Made by a program: the position numbers and the translations under genes. Shown here piece after piece: positions 35,217 to 42,257 of a stretch of 64,000 bases of DNA. Source of the DNA: Actinomadura sp. WMMA1423 (lineage in GTDB: Bacteria; Actinomycetota; Actinomycetes; Streptosporangiales; Streptosporangiaceae); the NCBI RefSeq assembly GCF_006547145.1, contig NZ_CP041244.1:6572001-6636000 (forward strand), given 5' to 3'. The notes under the pieces were generated by a model. It was not told the origin of the DNA and did no database searches. It worked only from the letters and a program-made list of their open reading frames with translations. Position 1 is the stretch's first letter; the number at the start of each line of letters is the position of its first letter.

Positions 35217-35993
35217 GTGAGCGACCCTGTTCCGGCGAACCCGACCGGCAAACCGATCGTTTTCTATTCGCCCCATCAGGACGACGAGACCCTGTTCATG
35301 GGGCAGGCCATCGCGCACCACGCCCTCGCGGGCCGTGAGGTGCACGTGGTGCTGCTGTGCAACGGGGCCCTGTCCGGAGCCCGCGCGATGCTCAACGGCA
35401 CGGCGAGCAGCGGGTTCTGGGGCGGCTACCACTACCCGCCGCGCGAGGGGTACGCGCCGCTGAGCGAGGACGACTTCGGGCTCGCCCGGACGCGGGAGTT
35501 CGTGGCGGCGTGCGCGCAGCTCGGAGTGCCGGCGGAACGGGTTCACCTCGGCCGCGCGGACGCGCCCGCGGCGACGTCGGCGGACCTGCCGGACGGCATC
35601 TCCACCAGCTGGGCGACGGACGTCATGCAGTCGTGGGCGACGCGCTTCGCCGCCGAGGGCTGGCCGTCCGTGGGGCACTACACGATGTGGTGGGGCGACA
35701 ACCACGCCGATCACGCCGCCCTGGGCAACGCGCTGAAGTCCCTCCGCAGCTCGGCCCCGGCCGCGTTCGTGGACGCGCGATGGCTGGTGAAGCCCGAGCA
35801 GGCCAGCGCGGCGGGCGCGGCGGCCTACACGATCTCGGCGACGTACTCGGCGATGGCCGTGCAGATGGCCCGCCGCGCCGGCTGGTGCTACCGGTCCTGG
35901 CAGCCCCCCGCCTGCTACGCGGTCGGCTACCACTCCGTCTCGTACTTCACGGGGCCCGAGAACGGGACCGCGAACTACATCGTCAAGCCGTAG
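35217..35993 (+). CDS. PIG-L / LmbE-type deacetylase in the tail operon
   Basis: 258 residues from GTG 35217 (GAGGAG 8 nt upstream; GTG 35187 is the weaker alternative). Family zinc motifs: SPH20QDDE24 after the first strand and DNH163ADH166 in the middle. PIG-L proteins remove N-acetyl groups from GlcNAc-containing substrates such as mycothiol precursors. Placed directly after the tail fibre, it could modify a GlcNAc-type surface receptor or wall polymer; substrate is unknown. No signal peptide is visible. Confidence 0.85.
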   Translation: MSDPVPANPTGKPIVFYSPHQDDETLFMGQAIAHHALAGREVHVVLLCNGALSGARAMLNGTASSGFWGGYHYPPREGYAPLSEDDFGLARTREFVAACAQLGVPAERVHLGRADAPAATSADLPDGISTSWATDVMQSWATRFAAEGWPSVGHYTMWWGDNHADHAALGNALKSLRSSAPAAFVDARWLVKPEQASAAGAAAYTISATYSAMAVQMARRAGWCYRSWQPPACYAVGYHSVSYFTGPENGTANYIVKP

Positions 35994-36024
35994 CGCAGCC
36001 GGATCGGAGAGGTGATGGACGGGG

Positions 36025-36333
36025 GTGACGATGGCCGATGAGTCCACGATCGCCTGGCGCCTGGCACAGATCGAGAACGCCGTCCGTGACCTCGGCAACC
36101 GGGTCGTGCCCATGGACCTGTACTCCCGCGACCGCGCCGAGATCGAGCGGGACATCGCCGAACTCCGCGCGCAGCTCGCCGAGGAGAAGCTCGCCCGCAA
36201 GGAGGCCGACCGGGATCTCAAGGCGGAGATCACCGGCCAGGGGTCGAACTGGCGGCAGGCGATCTACGCGGGTGTCATCCCCGGCGCGCTGTTCCTGGTC
36301 GGCATCCTCCTCCAGCTCAAGGGCGGCAAGTGA
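36025..36333 (+). CDS. Coiled-coil membrane protein of the lysis region
   Basis: 102 residues from GTG 36025 (ATG 36031 also possible). A helix ([12 protein letters not shown]) and long coiled coil ([34 protein letters not shown]) lead to one C-terminal transmembrane helix ([16 protein letters not shown]). This pattern is widespread beside actinophage lysis genes and is sometimes called holin-like. Confidence 0.7.
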   Translation: MTMADESTIAWRLAQIENAVRDLGNRVVPMDLYSRDRAEIERDIAELRAQLAEEKLARKEADRDLKAEITGQGSNWRQAIYAGVIPGALFLVGILLQLKGGK

Positions 36334-36893
36334 TGGCTGAGCGGGTGGGGTGGGTGCGCCGGAACTTCGGGGTGATGGCGGTGGGTGTGGCGTTCCTGGT
36401 GCTGGCCGCGTGGACGTGGTCGGCGGTCGGCGACCTGAAGGGCGACAACCGGGAGATGCGGCGCGACCGCGACCTCCTCGCGCAGCAGGTGCGGCAGATG
36501 GGTGGGGTGCCGCTGAAGTCGCCTACGCCCGGCCCGGCGGGATCACCGGGCACGCCGGGTGCGGAGGGCCGTCCTGGCTCGCCAGGCGCCTCGGGTGCGC
36601 CGGGTTCGCGCGGCCCGGCAGGGTCGGCGGGTGCGGCAGGTTCGCCCGGGCGGGCCGGGCCGTCCGGTCAGCCGGGGACGCCTGGCGCGGCGGGGCAGCC
36701 GGGCAAGGACGGCGCGTCCGGTGCGACGGGACCGCAGGGGCCCGCGGGTCCGGCCGGCCCGAAGGGCGACCCGGGCGAGCGGGGGCCGTCCGGCCCGGCG
36801 GGGCCGGTGTGCCCGGAGGGCTACCACCAGGAGACGGTCCCGGTCGTCACGGCGGGCGGCCCGACCGACTCTGCGATATGCGTCAAGGACTGA
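36333..36893 (+). CDS. Membrane-anchored collagen-like protein
   Basis: 186 residues from ATG 36333. N-terminal transmembrane helix ([16 protein letters not shown]), a short coiled coil, 31 uninterrupted Gly-X-Y triplets (about residues 68-160), then a small C-terminal domain with two cysteines (VCPEGYHQ...ICVKD). The triplets should trimerise as a collagen triple helix. In phages such repeats occur in tail fibres and in lysis-associated proteins; the N-terminal anchor favours an envelope role. Confidence 0.8.
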   Translation: MAERVGWVRRNFGVMAVGVAFLVLAAWTWSAVGDLKGDNREMRRDRDLLAQQVRQMGGVPLKSPTPGPAGSPGTPGAEGRPGSPGASGAPGSRGPAGSAGAAGSPGRAGPSGQPGTPGAAGQPGKDGASGATGPQGPAGPAGPKGDPGERGPSGPAGPVCPEGYHQETVPVVTAGGPTDSAICVKD

Positions 36894-36903
36894 AGGAGAG
36901 CAT

Positions 36904-37704
36904 GTGAGCTACACCGCCGCCGCCGCGATCAAGGCGGCCGAGGGCGAACTCGGGACCCGCGAGACCGGCACGAACAACACCCCCTACAACCACTGGCTCG
37001 GCGCGATCCCCGGCTACCCGCATGGCGGCTACGGCTACGCCTGGTGCTGCTCGTTTCAGGGCTGGGTGGCCGACCAGGCGGAGGGCGAGGCCAACCGCGA
37101 CTACCCGCGCACGGCCGGGTGTGAGGTCGCCGTCGGGTGGTTCAAGGCGCACGAGCGGTGGAGCTCCACCCCGCACGTCGGGGACTGGGTGTTCTACGGC
37201 CCGCGCGGCGGCACGCACGTCGAGCTCGTCGTCGCCGTCTCCTCGAGTTCCATCACGACGATCGGCGGCAACACCTCCGGTTCCCTCGAGGGCCGCTACT
37301 TCAACGGCGACGGCGTGTACCGCAAGACCGTCGCGCGCAACTCTGACCGCATCTACGGCTACGGCCGCCCCGACTACGAGGAGGACGACATGCCCAGCGA
37401 GAAGGCGCTCTGGCAGTGGGACGGGATCGAGGCGCCCGCCGGCCCGGACGGCAAGCCCCTCAACCCGAAGAACCCCACCTGGCGGCCGGACTCCTACCTG
37501 CGTGAGACCTACATGTGGGTGCGGCGCGTCCAGCGCGAGCAGGCCGCGACGCAGGCGACGGTCATCGAGCTGTCGAAGGCCGTCGCGCAGCTCGCCGCCG
37601 ACCGGGGTCAGCAGGTCGACCCGGACGCCCTGGTCCAGCGGATCACGTCCGCGATCGAGAACGTCACGGTTCGCCTCGACGTCGCCGACGAGTCGACCGC
37701 CTGA
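36904..37704 (+). CDS. Endolysin with CHAP domain
   Basis: 266 residues from GTG 36904 after AAGGAGAG. The N-terminal CHAP amidase/peptidase has Cys48 (YAWCCSF) and His105 (GGTHVELV); about residues 1-150. The C-terminal part has a helical region (YMWVRRVQREQAATQATVIELSKAVAQL) that probably binds or oligomerises. Cleaves host peptidoglycan at lysis; holin gene lies downstream. Confidence 0.9.
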   Translation: MSYTAAAAIKAAEGELGTRETGTNNTPYNHWLGAIPGYPHGGYGYAWCCSFQGWVADQAEGEANRDYPRTAGCEVAVGWFKAHERWSSTPHVGDWVFYGPRGGTHVELVVAVSSSSITTIGGNTSGSLEGRYFNGDGVYRKTVARNSDRIYGYGRPDYEEDDMPSEKALWQWDGIEAPAGPDGKPLNPKNPTWRPDSYLRETYMWVRRVQREQAATQATVIELSKAVAQLAADRGQQVDPDALVQRITSAIENVTVRLDVADESTA

Positions 37705-37705
37705 C

Positions 37706-38248
37706 ATGCGGATCTACTACGACTCGGAGTTCCTGGAGGACGGCCGGACGATCGAGCTGATCTCGATCGGTCTGGTGGCCGAGGACGGCCGCGAGTACTA
37801 CGCGGTGAACTGGGACATGCCGTGGCGCCGCATCGTGCGGCACGAGTGGCTCCGCGCGAACGTCGTCCCGTCCCTGCCGGTCGTCCGGCACGACGGCATC
37901 CGCCCGTTGCGGAAGCCTTTCCTCGACCGTGCGCACCCGGACGTGAAGCGCCGCGCCCGGATCGCCGACGAGGTCCGCGACTTCCTCCAGGCGACGCCCG
38001 ACGTGGAGCTGTGGGCGTCCTACGGCGCATACGACCACGTTGTCCTGTGCCAGCTCTGGGGCGCGATGGTCGACCTGCCGGACGGCGTGCCGATGTTCAC
38101 GCGCGACCTTCAGCAGGAGGCCGCGCGGCTCGGTAACCCGCCGCTGCCTGAGCAGGCGGGCGGGTTCCACAACGCGCTGGCGGACGCCCGCCACGTGAAG
38201 ACCGTGGCGGAGTTCCTGACCGTCATGCCAACTGGCAAGAAGGAGTGA
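37706..38248 (+). CDS. RNase AS-like 3'-5' exoribonuclease
   Basis: 180 residues from ATG 37706. Starts with the family hallmark MRIYYDSEFLEDGRTIELISIGLV; DEDDh residues D6, E8, D110 (YGAYDHVV), H155 and D160 (HNALADAR) are all present. The closest known family is the mycobacterial Rv2179c / polyadenylate-specific RNase AS group. It is unusual to find it between endolysin and holin; it may degrade host transcripts late in infection or act in the lysogen. Confidence 0.85.
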   Translation: MRIYYDSEFLEDGRTIELISIGLVAEDGREYYAVNWDMPWRRIVRHEWLRANVVPSLPVVRHDGIRPLRKPFLDRAHPDVKRRARIADEVRDFLQATPDVELWASYGAYDHVVLCQLWGAMVDLPDGVPMFTRDLQQEAARLGNPPLPEQAGGFHNALADARHVKTVAEFLTVMPTGKKE

Positions 38249-38250
38249 GC

Positions 38251-38481
38251 ATGTCCGCACCCGTGGAAGCCAAGGTCAAGGCGCAGAGCCTCGCGACGCT
38301 CGTCGCTGGCTTCGTCGTCGCGTGGATCGTGGTGGAGGTCCCGGCGCTGGCCGGGCTCGCCGACGTCCTCCAGGCGCTCATCATCGGCGGGATCGCGACG
38401 GCGGTCGGCGCGGTGACGGGGTGGCTGACCAAGCACACCCCGCGCGCCCCGGCGCAGGTGCCGCCCGCGCCGCGCCTCTGA
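38251..38481 (+). CDS. Holin-like protein
   Basis: 76 residues from ATG 38251 (AAGGAG upstream). Two hydrophobic helices (SLATLVAGFVVAWIVVEV; ALIIGGIATAVGAVTGWL) and a short Pro-rich tail match small actinophage holins. Last gene of the rightward late operon and followed by a terminator. Confidence 0.78.
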   Translation: MSAPVEAKVKAQSLATLVAGFVVAWIVVEVPALAGLADVLQALIIGGIATAVGAVTGWLTKHTPRAPAQVPPAPRL

Positions 38482-38513
38482 TCGCGGGCGGTCCCCCCGA
38501 GCCGCCCGACGCG

Positions 38514-38551
38514 AACGCCCCTCGCTCTCCTCCGGGAGGGCGGGGGGCGTT
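38514..38551 (+). terminator. Terminator of the late operon
   Basis: AACGCCCC (38514-38521) pairs with GGGGCGTT (38544-38551); the loop holds its own CCTCC/GGGAGG stem. Followed by TTCG. Confidence 0.8.
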
Positions 38552-38573
38552 TCGCCGTATCCTGGTCTGGCCG

Positions 38574-38645
38574 TCCGGTGTAGCTCAACGGCAGAGCGGC
38601 CCGCGTTGGCGGGCGTGGACCCCGGTTCGATACCGGGCACCGGCA
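38574..38645 (+). tRNA. tRNA-like gene with abnormal anticodon loop
   Basis: 72 nt. Acceptor CCGGTG/CACCGG (first position T-C unpaired), TA, D-arm GCTC-AACGGCA-GAGC, T-arm CCCGG-TTCGATA-CCGGG are all standard. The middle arm pairs perfectly (GCCCG/CGGGC) only with a 6-nt loop CGTTGG, so no normal anticodon with T33 can be assigned. CCA is not encoded. TATCCT at 38558-38563 lies 10 nt upstream as a minus-10. It may be a decayed tRNA or a tRNA mimic. Confidence 0.5.
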
Positions 38646-38706
38646 GCGGCGCCGCTGCTGCCACGGGAAACCCTGGCGCCCGGTGATCCGGCGCAAGCAG
38701 CACGAG

Positions 38707-38735
38707 CGCCCCCGTCCATCAGGGCGGGGGCGTTT
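38707..38735 (+). terminator. Terminator after the tRNA-like gene
   Basis: CGCCCCCG/CGGGGGCG with 10-nt loop and TTT at 38733-38735. Confidence 0.78.
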
Positions 38736-38794
38736 CGCATTTGCGCAGGTAGTGTGTGATGCGTCGGCGGGTGGGGAAGCCCGACCGACGCGAA

Positions 38795-38824
38795 CGGCCC
38801 CGTCTCCTCCGGGAGGCGGGGCCG
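38795..38824. terminator. Bidirectional terminator between converging modules
   Basis: CGGCCCCG/CGGGGCCG with inner CTCC/GGAG. It sits between the rightward late genes and the leftward gene ending at 38842. Confidence 0.72.
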
Positions 38825-38841
38825 CTTCGCTGCGTCCGGGG

Positions 38842-38985
38842 TCAGTCGTCGGGGAATTCGACGGTGATCGTCTTGTTGCCCTTGCAGGTGGTGCAGGTGC
38901 CCGACTTGGTGAAGCCCTTGCCTTCGCAGGCGGGGCAGGGCGCGGTGCGCTTCTCATAGACGATCGGGGAAAGGATCTCTCGCAT
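38842..38985 (-). CDS. 47-residue zinc-ribbon protein (DnaJ-type)
   Basis: ATG 38985 has a strong GGAGG 6 nt upstream. The peptide carries CPACEGKGF and CTTCKGN, a CxxCxGxG pair as in the DnaJ zinc domain, and an acidic end (FPDD). It overlaps the 3' end of the next gene upstream by 32 nt. Function unknown; similar mini-proteins are common in actinophages. Confidence 0.6.
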   Translation of the reverse strand: MREILSPIVYEKRTAPCPACEGKGFTKSGTCTTCKGNKTITVEFPDD

Positions 38986-39154
38986 CGGGGGCCTCCATCA
39001 TCTCGCGGTACTCTTCGCTGTCCTTGGGGATGACGCCGCACTTGCGGCACCCGAAGGTGTCCTCGCGTGCCCGCGCCGGGTCGGCTTCGTGCTTGCCGCC
39101 CATGGGGCAGGGTGCCTTGGCGAGGCGCCGTCCTTCCTCGCTGAACTTCCACAT
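38954..39154 (-). CDS. 66-residue CxxC protein
   Basis: ATG 39154, with TACGCT (39163-39168 on the minus strand) 8 nt upstream, a leaderless-type promoter. Contains CPMGGKH and CRKCG as a possible zinc site. Unknown function; the end overlaps the start region of the 38842 gene. Confidence 0.5.
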   Translation of the reverse strand: MWKFSEEGRRLAKAPCPMGGKHEADPARAREDTFGCRKCGVIPKDSEEYREMMEAPDARDPFPDRL

Positions 39155-39249
39155 GTTTGCTGAGCGTAGCCTCCTCGTGTCTGCTCGTGGTTGGGATGGA
39201 ATCCGCGGCCCCGGGTCCCACCGCGCCGGGGATGACCGGGGCCGCGGGT

Positions 39250-39516
39250 CTAGGTGCGGACCGCGAGGAGTCCGGTGATGGCGACGGCCGCGCTGATGAC
39301 GTCGTGCGCCTCGGCGAGCGGCTCACCCCAGTGCGTCCAGAACCACAGGCGCCCGGCGTCGTCTTCGCGGCGGCGGCAGGTGATCCGCACGGCGCGGGGG
39401 ACCTCGCCCGCGGCCTTGACGATGAGCTGCCCGTCGAGGGCGACGTCGAGGCCGCGGGCGGCCAGGTGCGCGTGGAGCGCGGCGAGCCGGTCCCTGGTGT
39501 CGGCGTAGTCGGTCAC
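39250..39516 (-). CDS. Small conserved protein B of a duplicated pair
   Basis: 88 residues from GTG 39516, overlapping the upstream stop (GTGA). Begins VTDYADTRDRLAALHAHLAAR and contains RAVRITCRRRE and WFWTHWGEPLAEAHDV. It is clearly paralogous to 48951-49217 outside the element (same length, most residues alike). Function unknown. Confidence 0.75.
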   Translation of the reverse strand: MTDYADTRDRLAALHAHLAARGLDVALDGQLIVKAAGEVPRAVRITCRRREDDAGRLWFWTHWGEPLAEAHDVISAAVAITGLLAVRT

Positions 39517-39950
39517 CGCTTCACGTCCAGCCGCCGCATGACCTCGTCGGCGACGGCGTCCACGTCGGCGATGGGGCCGAGGTCGTCGCCGTGGTGCCAG
39601 GTGAACCGGCCCCGGTACGCGCCGATCGTGCGAGGGACGCCGCTCCGGGTTCTGGTGGCGATGCTGACCGCGCTCAGGTACGCCTCGACGCCGCGGACCC
39701 GGAGCGCGTCGCGCAGGGCGTGCCGGGCCCGCCCGCAGTCGACAGCGTCGGCCTCGTCGAGCAGCTCCGCCAGGCCGCCGACGCTCCCGGCGCCGAGGGT
39801 CAGCGACCCGTCCGCGCCGTCCTTGACCGCCTGGAAGGGGGCGTGCGCCTGGTCGGTCACCTTGACGATCCAGCCGGGGAACTCCTCGCTGAGGTCGGCG
39901 AGACGCTCGCCGATGTCGTCGGCGGTGCCGGTCTTGGGTATCTTCCCCAT
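39513..39950 (-). CDS. Small conserved protein A of a duplicated pair
   Basis: 145 residues from ATG 39950 (AAAGGAGT upstream). Acidic N-terminal half and a C-terminal patch PRTIGAYRGRFTWHHGDDLGPIADVDAVADEV. Paralogue of 49214-49657. The pair is always in the order A-B with a GTGA overlap. No family known to me. Confidence 0.75.
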   Translation of the reverse strand: MGKIPKTGTADDIGERLADLSEEFPGWIVKVTDQAHAPFQAVKDGADGSLTLGAGSVGGLAELLDEADAVDCGRARHALRDALRVRGVEAYLSAVSIATRTRSGVPRTIGAYRGRFTWHHGDDLGPIADVDAVADEVMRRLDVKR

Positions 39951-39971
39951 AGCCCGACTCCTTTCGGGTCA

Positions 39972-40036
39972 GGCCCCGGAACCACCGGCGCTTCACCGCC
40001 GGCCGGGGCCGCCTTGTGTGTCCCAAGACACACAAG
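39972..40036 (-). promoter_or_regulatory. Leader hairpins before the A-B pair
   Basis: A two-tier hairpin (outer GGCCCCGG/CCGGGGCC at 39972-40010, inner CCGGCG/CGCCGG) adjoins a second one, CTTGTGTGT/ACACACAAG (40013-40036). The first is conserved in position and sequence at 49681-49721 before the chromosomal pair. Attenuation of the pair is possible. Confidence 0.55.
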
Positions 40037-40082
40037 CGCACGCCCGACCGGGTGAGGGGTCCACTCCCTACCCCGCTGCCGA

Positions 40083-40101
40083 GGGGTACAGTCCGTACCC
40101 C
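40083..40101 (-). terminator. Hairpin at the end of the HTH-TPR gene
   Basis: GGGGTAC/GTACCCC with 5-nt loop, directly beyond the stop codon at 40102. Confidence 0.6.
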
Positions 40102-41331
40102 CTAGACGATCAGCCGCAGCGACCGCGCCAGGTCGCGGACCTCATCGGCTACCGTCGCCGGCGGAGACACCAGCAGCTCGGCCACCATCGACCGCGCGAA
40201 CAACGAGAACGCGAACGTGTCGGCCGAGATCCCCTCCGCCTTACGCATCAGGTGCACGGCGGCGACGTCATCGCCCTCACGGTGGTGAGCGCGCGCGACC
40301 TCGACCAGGTACCGCGACTGGCGGGTACGGCTCGGGATCGCGGCCGGGTCGATCCGGTCCGCCGCACGCAACGCCAGACCCGGCTTCTGCAGGTCGAGAT
40401 GCATGGTCACCGCGTAGTGCTCGACCATCCCCCGGCCGATCATCAGCCACGGGTGCGCGTACCCGGCCGGCAGGCCCCGGGCGGCACGCTCGGCCTCATC
40501 GTGGTGACGCCACGCATCACCCTCCCGGCCGACCTTGGCATGCGACAACGCGATGGCCAGGTGCATCAGGCTGAACAGCGCCAACTGCTCGGCGCTCTTG
40601 CCGGGGCGGAGCATATCGGCGACGTCGCGGGCCAGCTCCACACGCGCGTCGGCCGCCTCGCCCGCGTCGCGCCACACGTGGTTGAGGTACCAGGCGGCGC
40701 CCGCGATGGCCGCCGGGTCGTCGGCGTCAGCCGCGGCGTGCATCGCCCGGTCACTGGTCAGGTAGACCAGCTCCGGCGCGGGCTGGAACGTCGTGTAGAG
40801 CTGCGCGAGGTGGTAGACCTGCGCGAGCTGCCGGGACGCCTGGCGGCGCTCGGCCCCGTCCAGGGCGCGGGCGGAGGCGCGGGCATCGGCGATCAGCCCC
40901 GGCAGTCGGCCAGCGACCGCGCCGCGCTCGTGCTTCTTGGTGTGCCACAGCCGCCACGCCTGCTCGACCCGCCCGGTGAGCACGTCCGCCGGCATCGGGT
41001 CGTCCCCGGCCGTGACGGGGTAGGCGGCCAGGCTGTTGCGGATGACGTCCAACGACTCGTGCGCGTGCTTGGTGTAGGCGGCGCGCGACAGCCGCTGATC
41101 GCCCACCAGGTCCGCGAGGTCGTCCAGGCCGAGGACGTCGGCCAAGCGGATCAGCATCGGCAACCGGGGGAGGCCGAGCCGTCCGGTTTCCAGGCCCTTC
41201 ACCCATTCGGCGGATCGCCCGACCAGCCCGCCGAGCACGGCGCGGCTCCTGCCGGTCCGCTCGCGGTAATACGCCAACCGCTGGGCAAAGGGGGCATCTG
41301 GAGCAAGTCCTGCGCTGTTAGTGTTGGGCAT
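40102..41331 (-). CDS. XRE-HTH regulator with TPR-like C-terminal domain
   Basis: 409 residues from ATG 41331 (CAGGAGGTG upstream). HTH at about 15-75 (FAQRLAYYRERTGRSRAVLGGLVGRSAEWVKGLETGRLGLP), followed by about 300 residues of helical pairs typical of TPR peptide-sensing regulators. It lies directly downstream of the 62-bp repeat array, whose dyads are its probable operators. A counterpart of the same architecture (49883) lies beside the duplicated A-B pair outside the element. Confidence 0.82.
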   Translation of the reverse strand: MPNTNSAGLAPDAPFAQRLAYYRERTGRSRAVLGGLVGRSAEWVKGLETGRLGLPRLPMLIRLADVLGLDDLADLVGDQRLSRAAYTKHAHESLDVIRNSLAAYPVTAGDDPMPADVLTGRVEQAWRLWHTKKHERGAVAGRLPGLIADARASARALDGAERRQASRQLAQVYHLAQLYTTFQPAPELVYLTSDRAMHAAADADDPAAIAGAAWYLNHVWRDAGEAADARVELARDVADMLRPGKSAEQLALFSLMHLAIALSHAKVGREGDAWRHHDEAERAARGLPAGYAHPWLMIGRGMVEHYAVTMHLDLQKPGLALRAADRIDPAAIPSRTRQSRYLVEVARAHHREGDDVAAVHLMRKAEGISADTFAFSLFARSMVAELLVSPPATVADEVRDLARSLRLIV

Positions 41332-41422
41332 AGCCCCGCACCTCCTGAGACGTCGACACTCTCAGCGTAGGTCGCGGGGCCCTTCGCGTGACAGGGATTC
41401 CGGACGTGCAAGAGCCCCCCGC

Positions 41423-41622
41423 GCGCACGGGCCGGACCTCCCGCCGCTATCACTTCGGTGATCGCCGAAGTGATGCCTACGCCCGCGCACGGGCCGGACC
41501 CGCCATCACTGTGGTGGTTGCCAAAGTGATGCGTCTCGCGCAGATCTGCGCACGACCCGGACACCGCCATCACTTCCCCACTTGGCGAAGTGATGCGCCC
41601 GCCCCCGCGCGCACGGGCCGGG
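41423..41622. repeat. 62-bp tandem array with 26-bp dyads and TraB-site-like octamers
   Basis: GCGCAC begins the units at 41423, 41485, 41548 and 41609 (steps 62, 63, 61). Each start is followed by GGGCCGGA, GGGCCGGA, GACCCGGA or GGGCCGGG. The first three units contain a 26-bp dyad ATCACTT...AAGTGAT (41449-41474, 41505-41530, 41569-41594); in the first the arms are 10 bp and perfect. It is noncoding and lies between the HTH-TPR gene and the transfer genes. Confidence 0.85.
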
Positions 41623-41640
41623 CACTCGACGAGCAGCAGC

Positions 41641-41672
41641 GAGCCCCGCCGGTCGGTGACCTGACGGGGCTC
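41641..41672 (-). terminator. Terminator after the basic membrane protein gene
   Basis: GAGCCCCG/CGGGGCTC with a 16-nt loop, between the stop at 41691 and the repeat array. Confidence 0.7.
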
Positions 41673-41690
41673 TCGGCGTGGTGGCCGCGG

Positions 41691-42071
41691 CTACCGTCGT
41701 CGGCTGCTCGACGAGGTGCGGCGCCCGGAGCTGCTGCTCGGCGTGCGCCGGGTCCTGGCGGTGCGGCGCCGCCGCTTCTGCTGGCGGGCCATGGTCTTGC
41801 GGTTGCGCTCGGCGTAGGTGCCGGCGAGGACGGCCGCGCCGGTCAGTGCAGCGATCAGCACGACGCAGACGGTCGAGATCAGGGTGAACCCGAACTCCAC
41901 CAGGATCGCCGTGGCGCTGAGGCCGGCGAACCCGGCGCCGGCCCACGCGGCGCGCGAGCGTGCCCAGTGCGCGGAGCGGGTGTGCGAGCGGACGCGGGTG
42001 CCGTCCTTGCGGACGTAGGAGGTGACCCGCGGCTTCTGCTGGGTGCGGCCGGTGGGCTTTCTCGGAGGCAT
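41691..42071 (-). CDS. Basic two-TM membrane protein (spread-type)
   Basis: 126 residues. A basic N-terminal part (PPRKPTGRTQQKPRVTSYVRKDGTRVRSHTRS), two hydrophobic helices (about 45-85) and a highly basic Arg/Ser tail. The N-terminal pattern TSYVRKDGTRVRSHTRS is common in small proteins of actinomycete conjugative elements, where spread (Spd) proteins are membrane proteins needed for movement through the mycelium. Assignment to Spd is inference from context. Confidence 0.65.
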   Translation of the reverse strand: MPPRKPTGRTQQKPRVTSYVRKDGTRVRSHTRSAHWARSRAAWAGAGFAGLSATAILVEFGFTLISTVCVVLIAALTGAAVLAGTYAERNRKTMARQQKRRRRTARTRRTPSSSSGRRTSSSSRRR

Positions 42072-42257
42072 GATCTTCCCTTCGGTGGCGGGTTAGGTCC
42101 GCCGGATCGGGTTAGTTCCGTAACCGCCGCCCTGTGCGGCGGTCACTCGTGCTCTGGCCTGCGAAGAGTTAGGTGGGTTAGGTGGGTTGGGGCAGTGAGG
42201 TGCGGGCCCCGCACAGGCCCCCAGGGCGCGTCTCCGGGGGTGTGCGGGGGAGGTCAC
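42072..42257. other. Gap with hairpin and telomere-like G-rich repeat
   Basis: ACCGCCGC/GCGGCGGT (42123-42143) is a hairpin placed as terminator of the leftward FtsK-like gene. TTAGGTGGG occurs twice in tandem at 42169-42186 and GGGTTAG also at 42104 and 42093, giving a G-rich plus strand that could form a two-tetrad quadruplex. No gene is seen. Confidence 0.45.

Noticed and set aside
41423-41622. CRISPR array
   Set aside because: The units repeat as whole 62-bp blocks including the stretches that would be spacers, and there are no cas genes in the window.
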